A DNA stretch of 64,000 nucleotides from Hygrocybe punicea (lineage: Eukaryota; Basidiomycota; Agaricomycetes; Agaricales; Hygrophoraceae): contig OY744461.1 of NCBI GenBank assembly GCA_963556145.1, positions 8,256,891 to 8,320,890 of the forward strand, in the 5' to 3' direction. The position numbers and the translations under genes were made by a program. The notes below the pieces were generated by a model. The model saw nothing but the letters and a program-made list of their open reading frames with translations, was not told the DNA's origin and made no database searches. Shown here one piece after another: positions 45,027 to 58,087 of this stretch (position 1 is the first letter of the stretch; every line of letters starts with the position of its first letter).

Positions 45027-47873
45027 TCAGTCTGTGGTAACCTCGGCCTTCATGATTTCCACCACCGCCGATATACCTGGCCGATCGGAAATTCGTTCTG
45101 ACCAGCATGCTGCAAGGAGATTCCACAATCTATCGGACATGAGTCTTCCGGAATCAAGGAGGAACGGCCGTTTTGGTCGAGAACCGCTCATTACTTTGAG
45201 TAACACGGCTATGTCATTGGAAACATCTGAGAACGGAGGGTTGCCGGTATAAACCTTCAAGCCACATACACAGGCGGAGGAAGATATAAGTTGCAATCTG
45301 TTTGACAAAAGCCTCAAAACCTGACTTACCTCCACGCCAACACACCCAAATGCAAAAACGTCAGTCGCATATGTCCGTTGAAACTCCGCCAATCCAAAAG
45401 CTTCAGGTTGAAGGAGCTCGGGAGCCATCCACCGTGTGGCACCTCTGAAATATGATGTATATGTAGCAGCTGCGGCTCCGGCGAACGCTGTAAGGCCAAA
45501 ATCAGCTAGGCGGGCATGCCAATGGTGGTCGATAAGGATATTAGCCTGTAGATGGACCAGATAAGTCAGGGGCCTCATGTTGTTGGTGAATAATTGAAAC
45601 CGTACCCCACGGATATCGCCATGGATCACAAGCTGGCTGTGGAGATATTCAATCCCTTGGGCGATTTCATACAACTAGATAAATACGTGCTTTGAGATGC
45701 GATGCAACGAATATATGATGGGAGTGGCAGAATTACACAGCGATCGACGTCCATGCTCTCAGGCCCAATATCGTCAAGGTGGGCCATAATCGTGCCATGT
45801 CGCATCCAGGGAGATACCATACACATAAAGCCTGGAAAGACCTCCAGATCTATACCAAGGAAAGGCAAGACGTTGGGATGCTCGAGTTGTTTCCAAATGA
45901 GTGCTTCCTGACAAAACATCTGCATATGTATTTCATCAACACCTGAGTAAAATCTGGGAGGGTATTAATAACATACTCGGTGGATTTTTTGACGGTCACG
46001 ACTAGCTTGGTACACCCGCAAACGTTTTAGAGCAACTTCTTTGCCGTCGTACATTGCCCGGTAAATATCTGCAAAGCCTCCGCCGCACCTCGCTTCCTCG
46101 TCCAAACGTACAATTCCACTTATAAATAGTGATGAAGGTAGATTGTCGCATGCCTTTGAAAGCTTGATTAAGAGTCGATGAGCCTTACGGTATGTGTCTC
46201 GGTCTTCATTGTTCCATGATGGGTGGTTATTTAGAACCTGTGTGATTTGCAATGGCAGTGAGCCAGAAGAGGCTGCACAGATGAGACAGATCGCACCCTT
46301 TGTATCAAGTTCATGAACTTCTCGGCATTATTTTCATCTAAGCGAAGAATCACGCTCTCATTATCGGATCTTATGACATCACGGAGCGTATTGAAAATCT
46401 CCTCATCGTCCCGGGCGAGAGCTTGATGGATTCTTGGTTGTTCCTTTATACCTAACCTCGAAGAAAACTAATGGAAATTAGAGATTCAAATATTTTGAAA
46501 TCACGCATATTGTTACCTCCAACAATTGCACACGAAAGTGACGGCCTTCCACGAGGCTCATGAGGGCACCGTGTTTGAGCATGGGTTTACATATGTCTTC
46601 CAATGCCTCTGAGAGCCTGGAAGACCGATGTGAGTACAATGACCCACCAGTTCACCGCACGATCTACCTGATATACTTTGGACTCCGTGAGAATCTATGA
46701 AGGAGTTATTGAGAGCTTTCATTGCAGGCAGAAAGATTCCTAACGGTGAGTCAGTTTCAGGAACAGCTTGGGTGTCAAGGACGTCAGAGAGCAGTGACAA
46801 GAGATTCTGAGGCAGAATTAAGATTAGATGCTGGTGATTCAAACTAGTACGGTAACTGACTTACCCGATATAACTTGGGATGAAAGTCCGAATGTATCAC
46901 TCCCTGCTCAAATTGGTCTTCGGCCTGCTTTTCCAAAGAACTGGAGGGTTGCTGATGTTCGGTTTTCCCGGCCTTCTGGCTCAGCACTCGAGGAACGTTG
47001 TCTTTGTCTTTAACACCAGTCAGTCCCATCTTCCGTAAACCACGAGTTGTCTCGACTGTCTTGCGTTGGGCTTCACTCTGGCAATCTGATAGCTGGGTAC
47101 GAAGCTCTTGCAGGGTAACTTCGAGATTCCAGTTTTCTTCCTTGAATTTATCTGCATGATTAGAGAAAATCATGATCGCTAATGTATATTTAGTTCAATG
47201 GCCCATCGCACCTGCACTCTGCTCTTGTTGTCTGAGCGCTGTTCTCAAATTCTCGACGGTTTTGTCCAAATCATCCTTGTCTTCCTTTGCGTCTTGAATT
47301 GTCTTGTCCCGTTCGGCGAGAATGCTCTGGAGTCTTCGGACCTCCGTAAGAAGTCCAGATCCAATCTCGAAAGCGAATTCTGGAAGGTAAACGAAGGTTT
47401 GAAAATAATACATCTTGAAAGTGCTGTCATCCTCACCTACATCATCTGCTCGATGTGCTGCATTTTTGGCACGTCTGAATTGAGCAGCAGTCGTCCCGGC
47501 CGGCAAAGGCAGGGGGGAGAGGTGCAAAGGGTCATTATCAACAAGCTGGTCCTGCGCGGATCATCAGTATTTTGTTTGAATGAATCTCATATGCAGTGCT
47601 GCTGCTAGTAAACCTATCCAGTTCCAATCAACTCGAAAGACAACCGACCTCGAAGACTTTGGATAGCTGCTTATTCTCATGATCCCATGTTCCAAGCCGT
47701 TCTGTAAGCCGACGGTGCATCTCTTCCTTGGACTCGAGGTCTTCCATCGTTTGCAACTCTTTAATTCCCTCTTCCAACTCCAATTGCTGAGCCAGAATTC
47801 GTTGGCCCAGCGTGGCAGCTTGCTGGAGCTGTTCTCCCTTCTTAACCAGTAGATTGCGCAATTCGTCCTCCAT
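45027..47873 (-). CDS. coiled-coil TKL-type protein kinase
   Basis: Read as one gene from ATG 47873. The N-terminus is a long coiled coil over several exons (LLVKKGEQLQQAATLGQRIL, RLQSILAERDKTIQDAKED, NLEVTLQELRTQLSDCQSEA). A helical linker follows (NLLSLLSDVLDTQAV, LSEALEDICKPMLKHGALMS, then across an intron FSSRLGIKEQPRIHQALARD), leading into LNNHPSWNNED and the kinase domain: CGGGFADIY loop, VALKRL lysine, HGDIRGANILID, ADFGLTAF, RWMAPELL, and the C-lobe CWSERISDRP. D of HGD and DFG are present; the catalytic-loop Lys position is Arg (DIRG for DLKP), as in many agaricomycete TKL kinases. Clean introns connect all segments from 46850 to 45027; linkage of the first coiled-coil exons is likely but less certain. 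Confidence 0.7.
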
Positions 47874-47973
47874 GTCGTTAGCTAAGGGAGAGAGGAACGA
47901 GATTGGTTGCTTGTAAACTGCAAAACCTAACTTCACGTGATGTATTGCCGATAAATAAGTTCAATTAAAAATA

Positions 47974-50461
47974 TCAGCCCCTCACAATCCCAACAGTGAC
48001 CTCTACTCCATTCGCCGCCCCCCTTCCCTCCAGCGCCGTAACACACTTTTCCCATGTCCACTTCGTCAACTTCAGCACCTCATCGTCATCCAAGTCCGCT
48101 CGAACGTGCAGCTCGAGCGTCACCACCAGTTCCGGTCCTTTCGCCCAGGTTTGTTTCGTAGGTCTCGACGCCGACGACGGATACGAGGGTGTGACTTGCC
48201 AGATATGTGGTGCGGGGAGGTGCAGGACATGTGGATGCCGTTCCACCTAGGTAAGCCGCCCAATAATGATGATTGTAGTTCAAAGTTCCAACAATCGACC
48301 CGGCTCACCTCCTTTCTGACCCTCAAAAACTCCTCCATGCGGCCTCCACTCAGATTCCGTGGCGGGCTGGTCTGCAACAATACAGTTCCCAATACCACAC
48401 ACGCCCGGTACGCAACATTGAAGGTGACGATGGTTTCAATGGATGCTAGAACGAGATCGAATATGCGATGGTACGAACTACGGGGGGCATTTCAATGAAA
48501 TTATTTTGTGATGACGAGCGGGCACGGTAGACTCACGGATCCACTAAAAATCCAATACCGAGAATCGCAAGAGAGAAAAACATGGGCGAAACAATGAAGG
48601 GATTCGACAGTATACCTGCAAGAGTTCCCTCTGGTGGTCGGTCATTTGATAAATGAGCGTGAGATTTTGAAGGCGAAAGGATAGAACGAATCAGAGAGGA
48701 AATCGGCGGGATATGGTTATTTACGACTATCCCAAAGGGTCCGCGATTAGAGAGAGGTAACAGCGATGTTAAAACACATACTGTTTACTAATTTGAGGTG
48801 GTTATCATACACAAACGCAGTGCCCATCAGTGACAGCAACGTCACGAACGTCAGGAACAACGGGAAATCAACTCTACAGATCCCAAAATTAATGCCAGAA
48901 ATATGCCAATTAATGGGAAAACAGAGCTCACCCAACGACACCTGCTTCATCTGCGCGATGGTGGTGATGTCCTTCTGCCCCCGCATGACCACCACCGCCA
49001 TGTCCATGCCCAACCCCCTCACCAGCGCCCAACAATAAATGCTCCACAGTCTCCTTGCAGACATATACAGAAGCAAACATCAGATATACCGCTTGAGTGA
49101 ACATGAGCACCGTCTCAATCCGTGCGTTTCTAACACACACACGGCGTCAGTTGTTCCTGACTAACTCGGAATTGCTTGGAAAACAACACATACCCGTAGG
49201 ACCTGCGCATTGTGGTCTTTGCCTTCTCTTCACCCGCAGCTAACCATCCAGGGACGACCCATTCAACAGCAATCCCCATCGCATCAAACGCTACCCAATA
49301 CCCCAATCCTGTGCACCCCAACGAGCCGATCTGCTGCCCATTCACCCATAGCCAGGCCCCAAGCACGAATTGGCCAACCGAACAAGCCAAGCCACTGGTT
49401 GGTACCGCTGAAATACTGGAGGATGAATAATTGATGGAACTGCCTGCTTGTTGGGTTGCGAGTGGCGAGGTGGAAGGTTGCGGCGGGAAAAAGGATATAT
49501 TAGCGGACGATGCAGACGAAGGGAACGGTGAGATGGGTGTCCAGGGCGATACAGGTGTCGGGGTAGGTTGGGTATGCAACTCGTTCGTAACTGGCTCGAG
49601 GAAAGAGAAGAAATTGTGTGATAAGGAATGTTTATGGTGATGACCTCTCCGTAACGTGCTTCCCGCAGGATTCGCAGGATTTGAATGTTGTCCAGGTATA
49701 CCTGCAGATTTCGATGGGCGCCCACCGAAAGTAAAGCCAGCGCCAAGTTGTCCCGGGGTACTCTGGTCGGGTATTATACTTACTGGAGCCGCTCTATCTG
49801 TAAAAGCTAACTCCTGGGTGCCATCCTCCTCGATGGTTGTATGGGGAAGTGAGTCGGGACGTGGAAAAAATACGGAAAGGTTTCGGGAATGGAGTCGAGT
49901 GTGGCGACGGTTGTGTGAAGGAGCTGTGAAGCCGTTAGCACTTGGAGTGGTCCGTTCTGTGGGAGTGGTAGATGTCGGGAAGGCAACAGTTGCTGGGGAT
50001 GGAGCTGGAGAACGGCGTGAGTGGTGTGGAAAAGACGTGGAGAGTGGGGAGGGAAGGGGCGGGGAGAATGGGGTTGATGTTGAATGTGTCCGGGTGTGTG
50101 AGTGCGAGTGTGAATACGAATTTAGGGGTACAGGAATAGAAGACGATGAACGAAAAGGAGACGATGAACGAGCTGTAGAACCATTTGGGAGACCCTGCAC
50201 TGGCAAGGAAGTTCTGTGATGACCTGCGGAAGGGGGCGGACTTGGGTGCGAACTTGACCAAGTATGTGGGCTTGGCGTCGAAACTACACGGACTCGTGAA
50301 GCCGGGAGGGCGGTACGAGTCGCGCCTACCGTACGCGACCCTGAATGGTCCGCTCCGTTGATAGCAGTGCTAGGCTCAACCGCTGCGATTTCGTCCTGGT
50401 CTTGGCTTGATTTTCGACGATGAATCTGCGCGTTTTCTGTCTGTATGACTTCTGCGGGCAT
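47974..50461 (-). CDS. CDF-family zinc transporter, Zrg17-like
   Basis: Cation diffusion facilitator of the secretory pathway (Zrg17/Msc2-type, probably moving zinc into the ER/Golgi). About 330 N-terminal residues are cytosolic, Ser/Pro/His-rich low complexity containing HNFFSFLEP. Membrane segments follow: VGQFVLGAWLWVNGQQIGS, YWVAFDAMGIAVEWVVP, IETVLMFTQAVYLMFASVYV, FLTFVTLLSLMGTAFVY, and ILSNPFIVSP..FSLAILGIGF. A His-rich loop (GHGHGGGGHAGAEGHHHH) sits where CDF proteins bind zinc, and the C-terminal cytosolic domain reads ELVVTLELHVRADLDDDEVL and LTKWTWEKCVTAL. Several introns from 49130 to 48250. Starts at ATG 50461, stop at 47974. Tandem with the kinase gene 100 bp away. Confidence 0.78.
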
Positions 50462-52149
50462 CGGTACTTGGTTCTGTGAAAGCGCTCAACAACAATTGGG
50501 AGTAATTTGGGTGAACGAACCCACTTTTCGCACAGAAAATTGGTCAACAGACAATACTGCTGTTTCGATATACAGTGTACACCATATGGCCTGGTGCACT
50601 CGAATCCGTTATCGGCTTGCAGACTGCAGTTCAATGATAGGTTCGTCTATAGCAGGTTCGGTATTTGCCGACGTTTTTTTTTCTTCTTGAAAGGTTCCGT
50701 GATGAAACTAACGGACTGCCACCGTCCGGCTTGAAATTTCACTAGTTTTAGTGGTTCCGCGAATCCTCAAGGTGAAGGTTGAAAATTGCATGCTCGGCCA
50801 TCGCTGTTCCCTTGCTTACGACACCCACAGTCTGCCGTACAGAGTTCCGGTCTTGTCGCTTTTTTTTTGCCCAAATGGACGCGATGTTCTCGGCTTGGTC
50901 GCTGTACCGCTCATGTATTTATCGTATTGGACCACCTCGGGTGTAGTGACACAAAAGTCCTCCCAGTCATCTCCGAGACAGGGTGGTGAGCACCGCCAGA
51001 TATCATCCGCCAGACCTGGCTACTGGTAGGTCTGTATAATCCTGGCAGTATGTACCCACAAACTCACCAAACTCTTCCCATGTGCTAGCGATTGGCGGAT
51101 TCAGAACGGTCGCTGTCGTGTATCATACCGTCTACGACATTTCTTTTGCCATCATTAAACAAGCACTCTAGGTAACCGGATGTTACCTCTGCCTCTACTC
51201 CCCGACGCACGGATGCGTTGAGATTCTAAAGACACCAGGCCTCCACAATTCGAATCAGCTAACCATTCGTGGACTTTTGTACTTCCCAAATCCGCCCCCG
51301 GACTTATGGGTACATTCATTGAGCATACGGAATAGGTTTATTCATCATGCTGGGCCAAGAACCATTCCGTCCTATATTTTTCACGTGTCCGTTGCAAGAT
51401 CACAAAAATGGTTTTCATCAGGTTCCACTCTACCTGACTGTTCCGAATATTGACTACTGTCGCTGCTCTTCGGGCTCACAGACCACATCCGGCATGTCAC
51501 CGACGGCGTACAACCGTCAGACGTCGGTGATGAAAAAACCGCTGAAGTACGGGAGAGGGGAACAGATGGAAACTGTAGAGGCATGGGACAAGAGGTAACA
51601 CGCTACAGAGATATGTCTCTAGAAAGGTGAATTTGACTTCCAATCAACGTGATTCGGTGTCGAATGGGATACAATTGGGCGGCGTAGCCCTGTGATAAGA
51701 CTGTTCGAACGTGATCTGTTTGAGCCCGGTTCTCGGTGCCCTCAACAAGGGCTAGACATTCAATCATTGGGCCCGTTCGATGCCATGGACGTTATGTTTG
51801 TCTAGCGTTATAATAAAGTCTAGCGTTAGACATGGTGGTTTCTGTGTTGAGATTCAGGCTAACCTCAGGTTCAGGCTAACCTCACTGGCAGGGCCAGCTG
51901 TTTTCGTAGCATAATGACTCATGACACAGAATTTCTGCTTTCAATAGGTATTTTGTTGTACTTGACACTGGTTGCCAAAGTAATAACCGAAACCGAATTA
52001 TAAAGTAAAAATTTCATTCATGTCCTAGATCACCAGAGCAAATCTCCTTGATACAGATCACGAGCACAATGTGAGGTTTGCTTACCAGAGGTTCAAGACT
52101 TGATATTTTTTCAATGGTGACGGGTGCAAAGGTCACCGTGAGTGGTTGA
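50462..52149. other. intergenic, no gene called
   Basis: About 1.7 kb without a supportable gene. Holds a short inverted repeat CCGACGGCGT..CGTCAGACGTCGG near 51499-51527 and a direct duplication of TTCAGGCTAACCTCA at about 51853-51883. Confidence 0.4.
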
Positions 52150-54320
52150 TTAAGCCAGAGAACCAAAACCCACCTGGGGATCCTGGAACTGCTCCATATC
52201 CAAATCATTCTCTGCCCAATCTGCAATAACATTCAACTTCCTGGCCTCGCGCATGGCTTGGTGACGTGCGACCGTTATACCATAGAGATGATGGCTGTGT
52301 GGGAAGAGGGCACTTAGTAAGCTGCATAATCACAAACTCTTTGTTACCTGATGTGTTTCATCAACTCATCCAGCGGTGGAGTTGGATTATTCCCTTCATA
52401 TCGTATAATAGATTATGCATTTATCGTAAGGGAGGAGGGAACTCACTGAGAAAGCCAACGATAGCCTAAAATGAACGAGTCAATATCCCGGATGATCAAA
52501 CAGGAGAATAATCTTCACTGTGGTCATCGACCCAGTGTGGCTTTCCCAGGCCAATTGGGAATCCTTGCACGATGATATACATATCTTCAAGTGGCACAAC
52601 GAACGTCAAGTGAGCAACAGTTCTACGCTCCAAGGAAAATGATACATACGACGTGAGGCCTCGCTCCGGGATCGGGGGAGCAAAACCCTGTACAAAATTC
52701 CTGAACCGGGGAGGAATATAACTGAACCGGAGAACTGGTGTCTGAGCGGACATGAGAAGACGCTTCAGAGCTGTTGAAACGCGGAAACCAAGGCCTCATC
52801 ATTCCCAACATATGTGACTCGGGAGCATCACAGTACAATTCCGACATGGACGTTCGCCTCGATTCAGGAGCATCAAACCAAACATCCTCTGATTCCAAAG
52901 ACGAGCTTTCGGTCGACGCCCGACAATAGGGCCCCTCAGGTGAGACTAGGAAAAGTCAGGATCCGATACAAGGCATTTGACAAAGGACAAGCAATACTCA
53001 CTTATAGCCAAACGGCGTACTGAGGGATTCAGGGGAAAGTGTTCAACATGGAGGGAGTTGCTTTGAGGACTGTGAAAATCTTACCAACACCATTCCTTTT
53101 TAAGTCAGTCCACCTGCGATGGCCGTTGAACGTCCATGGGGTATACACTCTGTTGCATCGGTGATGCTTAAGGTCTGGCAAAAACCCGATTAGAATTTCG
53201 ATTGATACAAAAATAGATTCATGCCATGCACCAAGCATTGAAGCAGAATGACCACAGTCGATTATGGCCTGACTGCAAATGTCAGAATGCAGCCGAATGT
53301 TAGACAAAAGAAACGCACAATGAGACTGCTCCCGATGGGGAGAGAATCCACAAGATATTCGTGAAGTTGCTGGTAGCGAGGAAGGAATATCAGTGATATA
53401 CACTGGAACAACGATGGTCGCCTCCATACATCATCCATAATGAGCTTGTCAAAGTTCTGGTCGTCAGACGGTATGATCGCTGGGGGAGGTTAATGATAGG
53501 GAATTAACACAATAAGCGATAAGTACCTCGATTGAGGCCGCCTTCTGCGGTGTTGTCCTCGTTGGCAATTTGGCCAGAATGGCCAGAATCTGTACAAAAA
53601 TTGTGTAGCAACAATGAGAAGAACAAAAGCGACGCACAGTGAAAGAAAAAGCGATCTCCGGCTTGCGCTTCCTTGACCAAAGTCAGAATTTCTTTCAACT
53701 ACGATGAGGGAGTTCAGTCATACAGCAGTGAAAGAGTGATCGCTTGACTCACGATATTCTCTTGGTTCGGTTCCAAGCTATCATCACCCGTCCCATCCAT
53801 CATAACAACGATATCCTTCTCCTCATATCCGTACATATCTGCAAACGCCACCATGGTCAGGGTGGTGCCCTCAACTCAAACAATGACTCAAATTCACCGA
53901 TAAGGAGATTCCTCAACTCGACAACATCGCGATGTGGAGTGAGGAGTGTCACATAATGACCATTGTCCTGATAGCAGATGCCAATGAGCAAAGCCTTTCT
54001 CTTCCCCGGTATTGCGGGCTTGGTTTGAGTTACATTCAGCTGGACATCAGCTTCTGCATAAACCGGCGCAGTAATCACAACAGTGGCGGTGCAATACGTC
54101 AAATAATCTCACCGAAGGTCAGCTTTTGCGACTCTGCCACGTTGGGTTGTGGATCACAGTGTGTTTGATGAGAAACATCAGTAACATCGGTGTCAAGGTA
54201 GTCGACGCGAATGAGAAGTTTTTGTTGCTGCTGCTTCATAATTGATGTGTAAGTATCAATTCCCGCCGCATGTTCATCAGCTTCGAATATGTTTAAAATG
54301 GGTGGACATGCTCTGGACAT
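52150..54320 (-). CDS. metacaspase-like (C14) protein, catalytic Cys replaced
   Basis: Many-exon gene on the minus strand. Spliced reading gives KRKALLIGICYQDN, LTPHRDVVELRNLL, YGYEEKDIVVMMDG, LVKEAQAGDRFFFHYSGHSG, AIIPSDDQNFDKLIMDD, HEYLVDSLPIGSSLI, AIIDCGHSASMLDLKHHRCN, YTPW, and near the end NNPTPPLDELMKHISHHLYG and MEQFQDPQ, the full order of fungal metacaspases. The catalytic His (SGHSG) is kept. The nucleophile motif, normally D-S/C-C-H-S-G, reads D-C-G-H-S-A, so the Cys position is Gly. A Ser/Pro-rich insert with repeated DAPES and SSPVQ lies before the end. Introns all have GT..AG ends and keep frame, so it looks expressed rather than decayed. Exact start (54320 or nearby) and last exon are uncertain. 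About 50 bp downstream of the NLR gene, same strand. Confidence 0.72.
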
Positions 54321-54368
54321 CAAGGGACGAAAATCATCCAAAATTGACGGTGCTGGGATTCAGAGTCT

Positions 54369-57300
54369 TTAGAGAATAGTTACCGGAGAGATTTTGTACG
54401 CCAACGCACGGGTGCATATCTCATTATGTTCAGAGAGATCGTCAGAAGAAACACGCTCAGCCTCGGAATCTGCGCTGGGTAAAAAGAGAGCCTCTCCCAT
54501 TGGCCGTGTCACTGGACGCAACACATCTCCCTCATCTAGCTCAACATGCTGGCCGGTCTGGCTGAACCGTGTGTGAAGGACGGGAGTAAAGTTGTTCAGT
54601 GACATTGATCGACTGGGATGAGGGAGTCCAAGTCCTTCCCGGTGCCACGCCATTGACTCATCCAGGTCAACACACTGACCTGTCTGGCCAAAACGCGTGT
54701 TAAGAGCATAAACGAGGTTGTTCGGTGAGATCCATCGATCGGGATGGTGTGGAGGTCGCAGCGTGAGTGCTTCCCGATGCAGCAAAATTGCCTCATCCAG
54801 GTCACCACACTGGCTTGTCTGGCTGAAACGCCTGCCCAAGGCGTAAGCGAGGTTGTTCAGTAAATTCGATCGATCTGGATGGGATGAAGGGAGTAGACTA
54901 AGGGCGTCCCGATACAACACAGTTGCCTCATTCAGGTGAGTTGTCTGACCCGTCTGCCCGAAAAGCGTGGCCAAGCTGTAGGCGAGGTTATTCAGCGAGC
55001 TCCATCGATAGGGATGAGGAGCAGGGAGCAACCCAAGTGCTTCCCGATGCAGCGCAATTGCCTCATCCAGATCAACACGCTGACATGTCTTGCCGAAACG
55101 CATTTCCAGGGCATAAGCCAAGTTGTTCAGTGACATCGATCGGTCGGGATGGGAAGCACGTCGCAGCCTAAGTGCTTCTCGATGCAGTGCAATTGCTTCA
55201 TCCAAGTCAGCACACTGACTTGTCTGACAGAAACGCGTGCTAAGGGCGTAAGCAAGGTTGTTCAGCGAGTTCGATCGATCAAGATCGGGTTCGGGAAGTA
55301 ACCGGAGTGCTTCCCGATGCAGCGCAATTGCTTCATCTAGGTCAGCATTCCGATATGACTGGCCGAAACGCGTGCCAAGGGCGTAAGCGAGGTTGTTCAG
55401 TGAGCTCCATCGATCGGGATGAGGTGCAGGGAGTAGGTTGAGTGCTTCATGATGCAGAGCAATTGCTTCATCCAGATCCATTTCCCGACCTGTCTGGCTG
55501 AAAAGCGTGCTAAGGGCGTTTGCAAGGTTGTTTAATGACTTCGATCGATCGGGATGGGGCGCGGGGAGGAGTCCGAGTGCTTCCCGATGCAACGAGATTA
55601 CTTCATCCAGATCAACACGTTGACCAATCTGGTCAAAACGTGAACCAAGAGCGTTTGCGAGATCATTCAGTGAGCTCGATCGATCGGGAAGGGATGCAGA
55701 GAGCCCAAGAACTTCCCGATGCAGCGTAATTATCTCATTCAAGTCAATAAGCCGACCTGTCTGGAGGAAACGCGCGTCAAGGGCAGAAGCGAGACCGTTC
55801 AGTGAGTGCCATCGACCCGGGCATGTTGCAGGCTGCAGCCAGAGTGCTTCCCTGCATAACCCGACTGCTTCATCCAGGTCCACGAGCTGACCTGTCTGGT
55901 CATATAGTTCGGAAAGGGCATCGGCCAGGTTAGCATACGAAATAGATCCATTGGAACTGCCTGTGGGTTGAAGCCCAAGCTCTTCACCAACTAACGCCGC
56001 CACCTCATCTACATTCAATCCCAGACCTGCCTCGCAGAATCGGGCAGAAATGGTACTTGTCAGGTTGTTCACTGAGTTAGGTTGATTGGGTTTGATGGTT
56101 GGTTGGAGTTCATATTCTTGTTGGGGCATAATCATCTCATGCAGGCGAATGCAGACGAATCGCGTCAATAAGGCAATGGCGAGGCCAACCTTAAGCAATT
56201 CCGTAAGTGCTGACCGGGGTTGAGAAACTCCCTAGATAAAATCAAAATCAGAACATATGCGCTGAGCCAGGGAAATGCATCGTACAGAATACCAGCTTCT
56301 GGCTTTTTGAAATGCAAGCGTAGTAAGATTGATGTCCCCCAAACGTTTGAGGATCTCGGTCCAATAAATGACTTTAGTCTGCAAAAATCCATCCAGTGCT
56401 GCTCCCAGCATGTTGGCTTCGTTTCCATCGTGTGGCGCACGGGCTAAATGATCTGCCCAATATCGACTCGCATAAGTAAGAGGGCCATCAATGGGCTGTT
56501 CCCTGCAATCCGCCAAGAATTCGACCACGGATACGCCATTTTGAATCCCGTCCATCATGCACTCGAAGAGGCGCATGGCGATTTCGCCATGCTGCAACGA
56601 CGGCTGCACAAACAGCCTGGCGTCCAAGCACCTGTTTTCGTTCGTCATGAAATCATGAAAGGATGTATGATTTGTGTGGATGACCCTAGTTTGATCTGTA
56701 TTGCCAGGTATTGCAAGGACCGAGTGAAATCCCGTCAGCAGGCCAGCAACGTGTCGCCGTGTACGGTGAAGTATCTGGCTAAGGTCGGTGAGGGAGAGTG
56801 GATTTTGAAGGAGAATAATAGTTCCGAGGATGGAACGACAGTCGTGCATGTCATCGTCTAGAATATGTGCTGTGGCCGATTTCATGATCTCCTGATAAAG
56901 CCGGTCGATTCCTAGACGGCCTTCGTGGTCACTCGTACGAAACCGTGCAATTTTTTCGAGTTTCTCCTGAAGATCACCTGGGGAATCAATGAAGTTACAG
57001 AGAGTAGATGCGAATATGAAGAGGCCCGACGCCTTTTGGACCAGCCTTTCCACAAGGTCTGACGGAGGCCAAACTGCGGGCAAATCATCATCACCGCGAT
57101 CCTTCGCCATTTCGGTTAATCGAACGGTCAGAAAACTCCGGATGTCGTCGTTAACGAGCCTTTGGTCGACAAAATGGAGATCCAGAGTGTTGCTACGTCC
57201 TTGCATTAAACGGAACACCCGACGCACAGCTGGCTCAGGTCGGCTGGTCACAAAGACCTTGAGAAAAGGAACCACATGGATTTGTTTTGAGAGCGCCGTC

Positions 57301-58010
57301 AAAATTGTTGCTGGCGCATTCTCGTCCTTGCACTCATCCAATGCATCTATTACAATGATGATGGACTGTGCATGTAAAACGGTCTTTTGCAGTGGCTCGA
57401 TGATCAATTTCTGCAATTGCTCAGACGGTAAGGCATGACCGATATGCCGTTTCTTCTGAATTGCCTCGACGAGTGCGGCATGAAATTTCGGGAATATTTC
57501 TGAGAGTTGATATGCGAGAGTGGGAAATATTAGTGTGACATCACTTCTATCCGTCGTTGCGCGCGAGCAAAAGAAACTGGCGCCCAGTAGTCCCGAATCA
57601 GCCGCGAAATGGGCAATGCTCTTCGCTACCGTAGATTTCCCTGTGCCTGCGAGTCCGTTTAACCAATATACGGGGTGAGTTTGTTCATCGCGGTTCAAAA
57701 TCCAAGCTTTTATCTGACTCAAAACAGTTCTCCGAGTCCCCTCCAAGCATTCGTTAATCTCGATGTGGTTCCAAGGGGCTTTTTTCGCACAGGGCAGCCT
57801 GTCAACGACCTTTGCCGTACTTTAGCGACGTAGTGGTAGCCAGGATCATACTGGCACTCACTGGATCTAGGAAAAATAGAGGATTCGGTAAGCCAATAAA
57901 AGCTTCTGCCAAGTTGTCGTACCATTGTGAATGGTAACATTGAACTGGTCACGTCCAACATCATTGAAAATAGAATGGCGAGCATCAACCCCTTGAGGGA
58001 ATTGAAACAT
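54369..58010 (-). CDS. NLR-like protein: NACHT NTPase with TPR repeats
   Basis: N-terminal exon carries HSIFNDVGRDQFNVTIHN, the short motif that precedes NACHT in many basidiomycete NLRs. After one or two small introns come KKAPWN.., ECLEGTRRTVLSQI and the NACHT domain: Walker A WLNGLAGTGKSTVAKSIA, Walker B IIIVIDALDEC, sensor-like FVTSRPEP, winged-helix region ILGTIILLQNPLSLTDLS and HTSFHDFM. An intron (about 56223-56275) joins RSW to an exon leading into about 12 TPR units of 45 residues (consensus HPDRSxSLNNLAYALxTRFxQTG.. then DLDEAIALHREALxL). The tail after the last repeat is short. Family role: ATP-driven oligomerising sensor in non-self recognition and regulated cell death; TPRs would be the ligand or partner surface. 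The exon 1 to NACHT splice is unresolved. Confidence 0.82.
54500..56100 (-). repeat. 135-bp coding tandem repeat (TPR array of NLR gene)
   Basis: About 12 units of 45 residues within the NLR gene, same unit length and consensus core as the array in the divergent CHAT gene, but with AYAL and DLDEAI where the CHAT gene mostly has NVL and DVN/DVD. Confidence 0.88.
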
Positions 58011-58087
58011 CTGGTGAATGGTCGAGGTCGGAGTGTAGAAGCCTGGCGCTTGGAAATTTCCACACAATGCCGTGCCTCCGTCTCGGA

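Noticed and set aside
54320..54410. NLR and metacaspase as one fused protein
   Set aside because: A good donor (GTAACT) and acceptor (CCCAG) exist at the NLR end, but every acceptor I tried leads to a stop before the caspase part.
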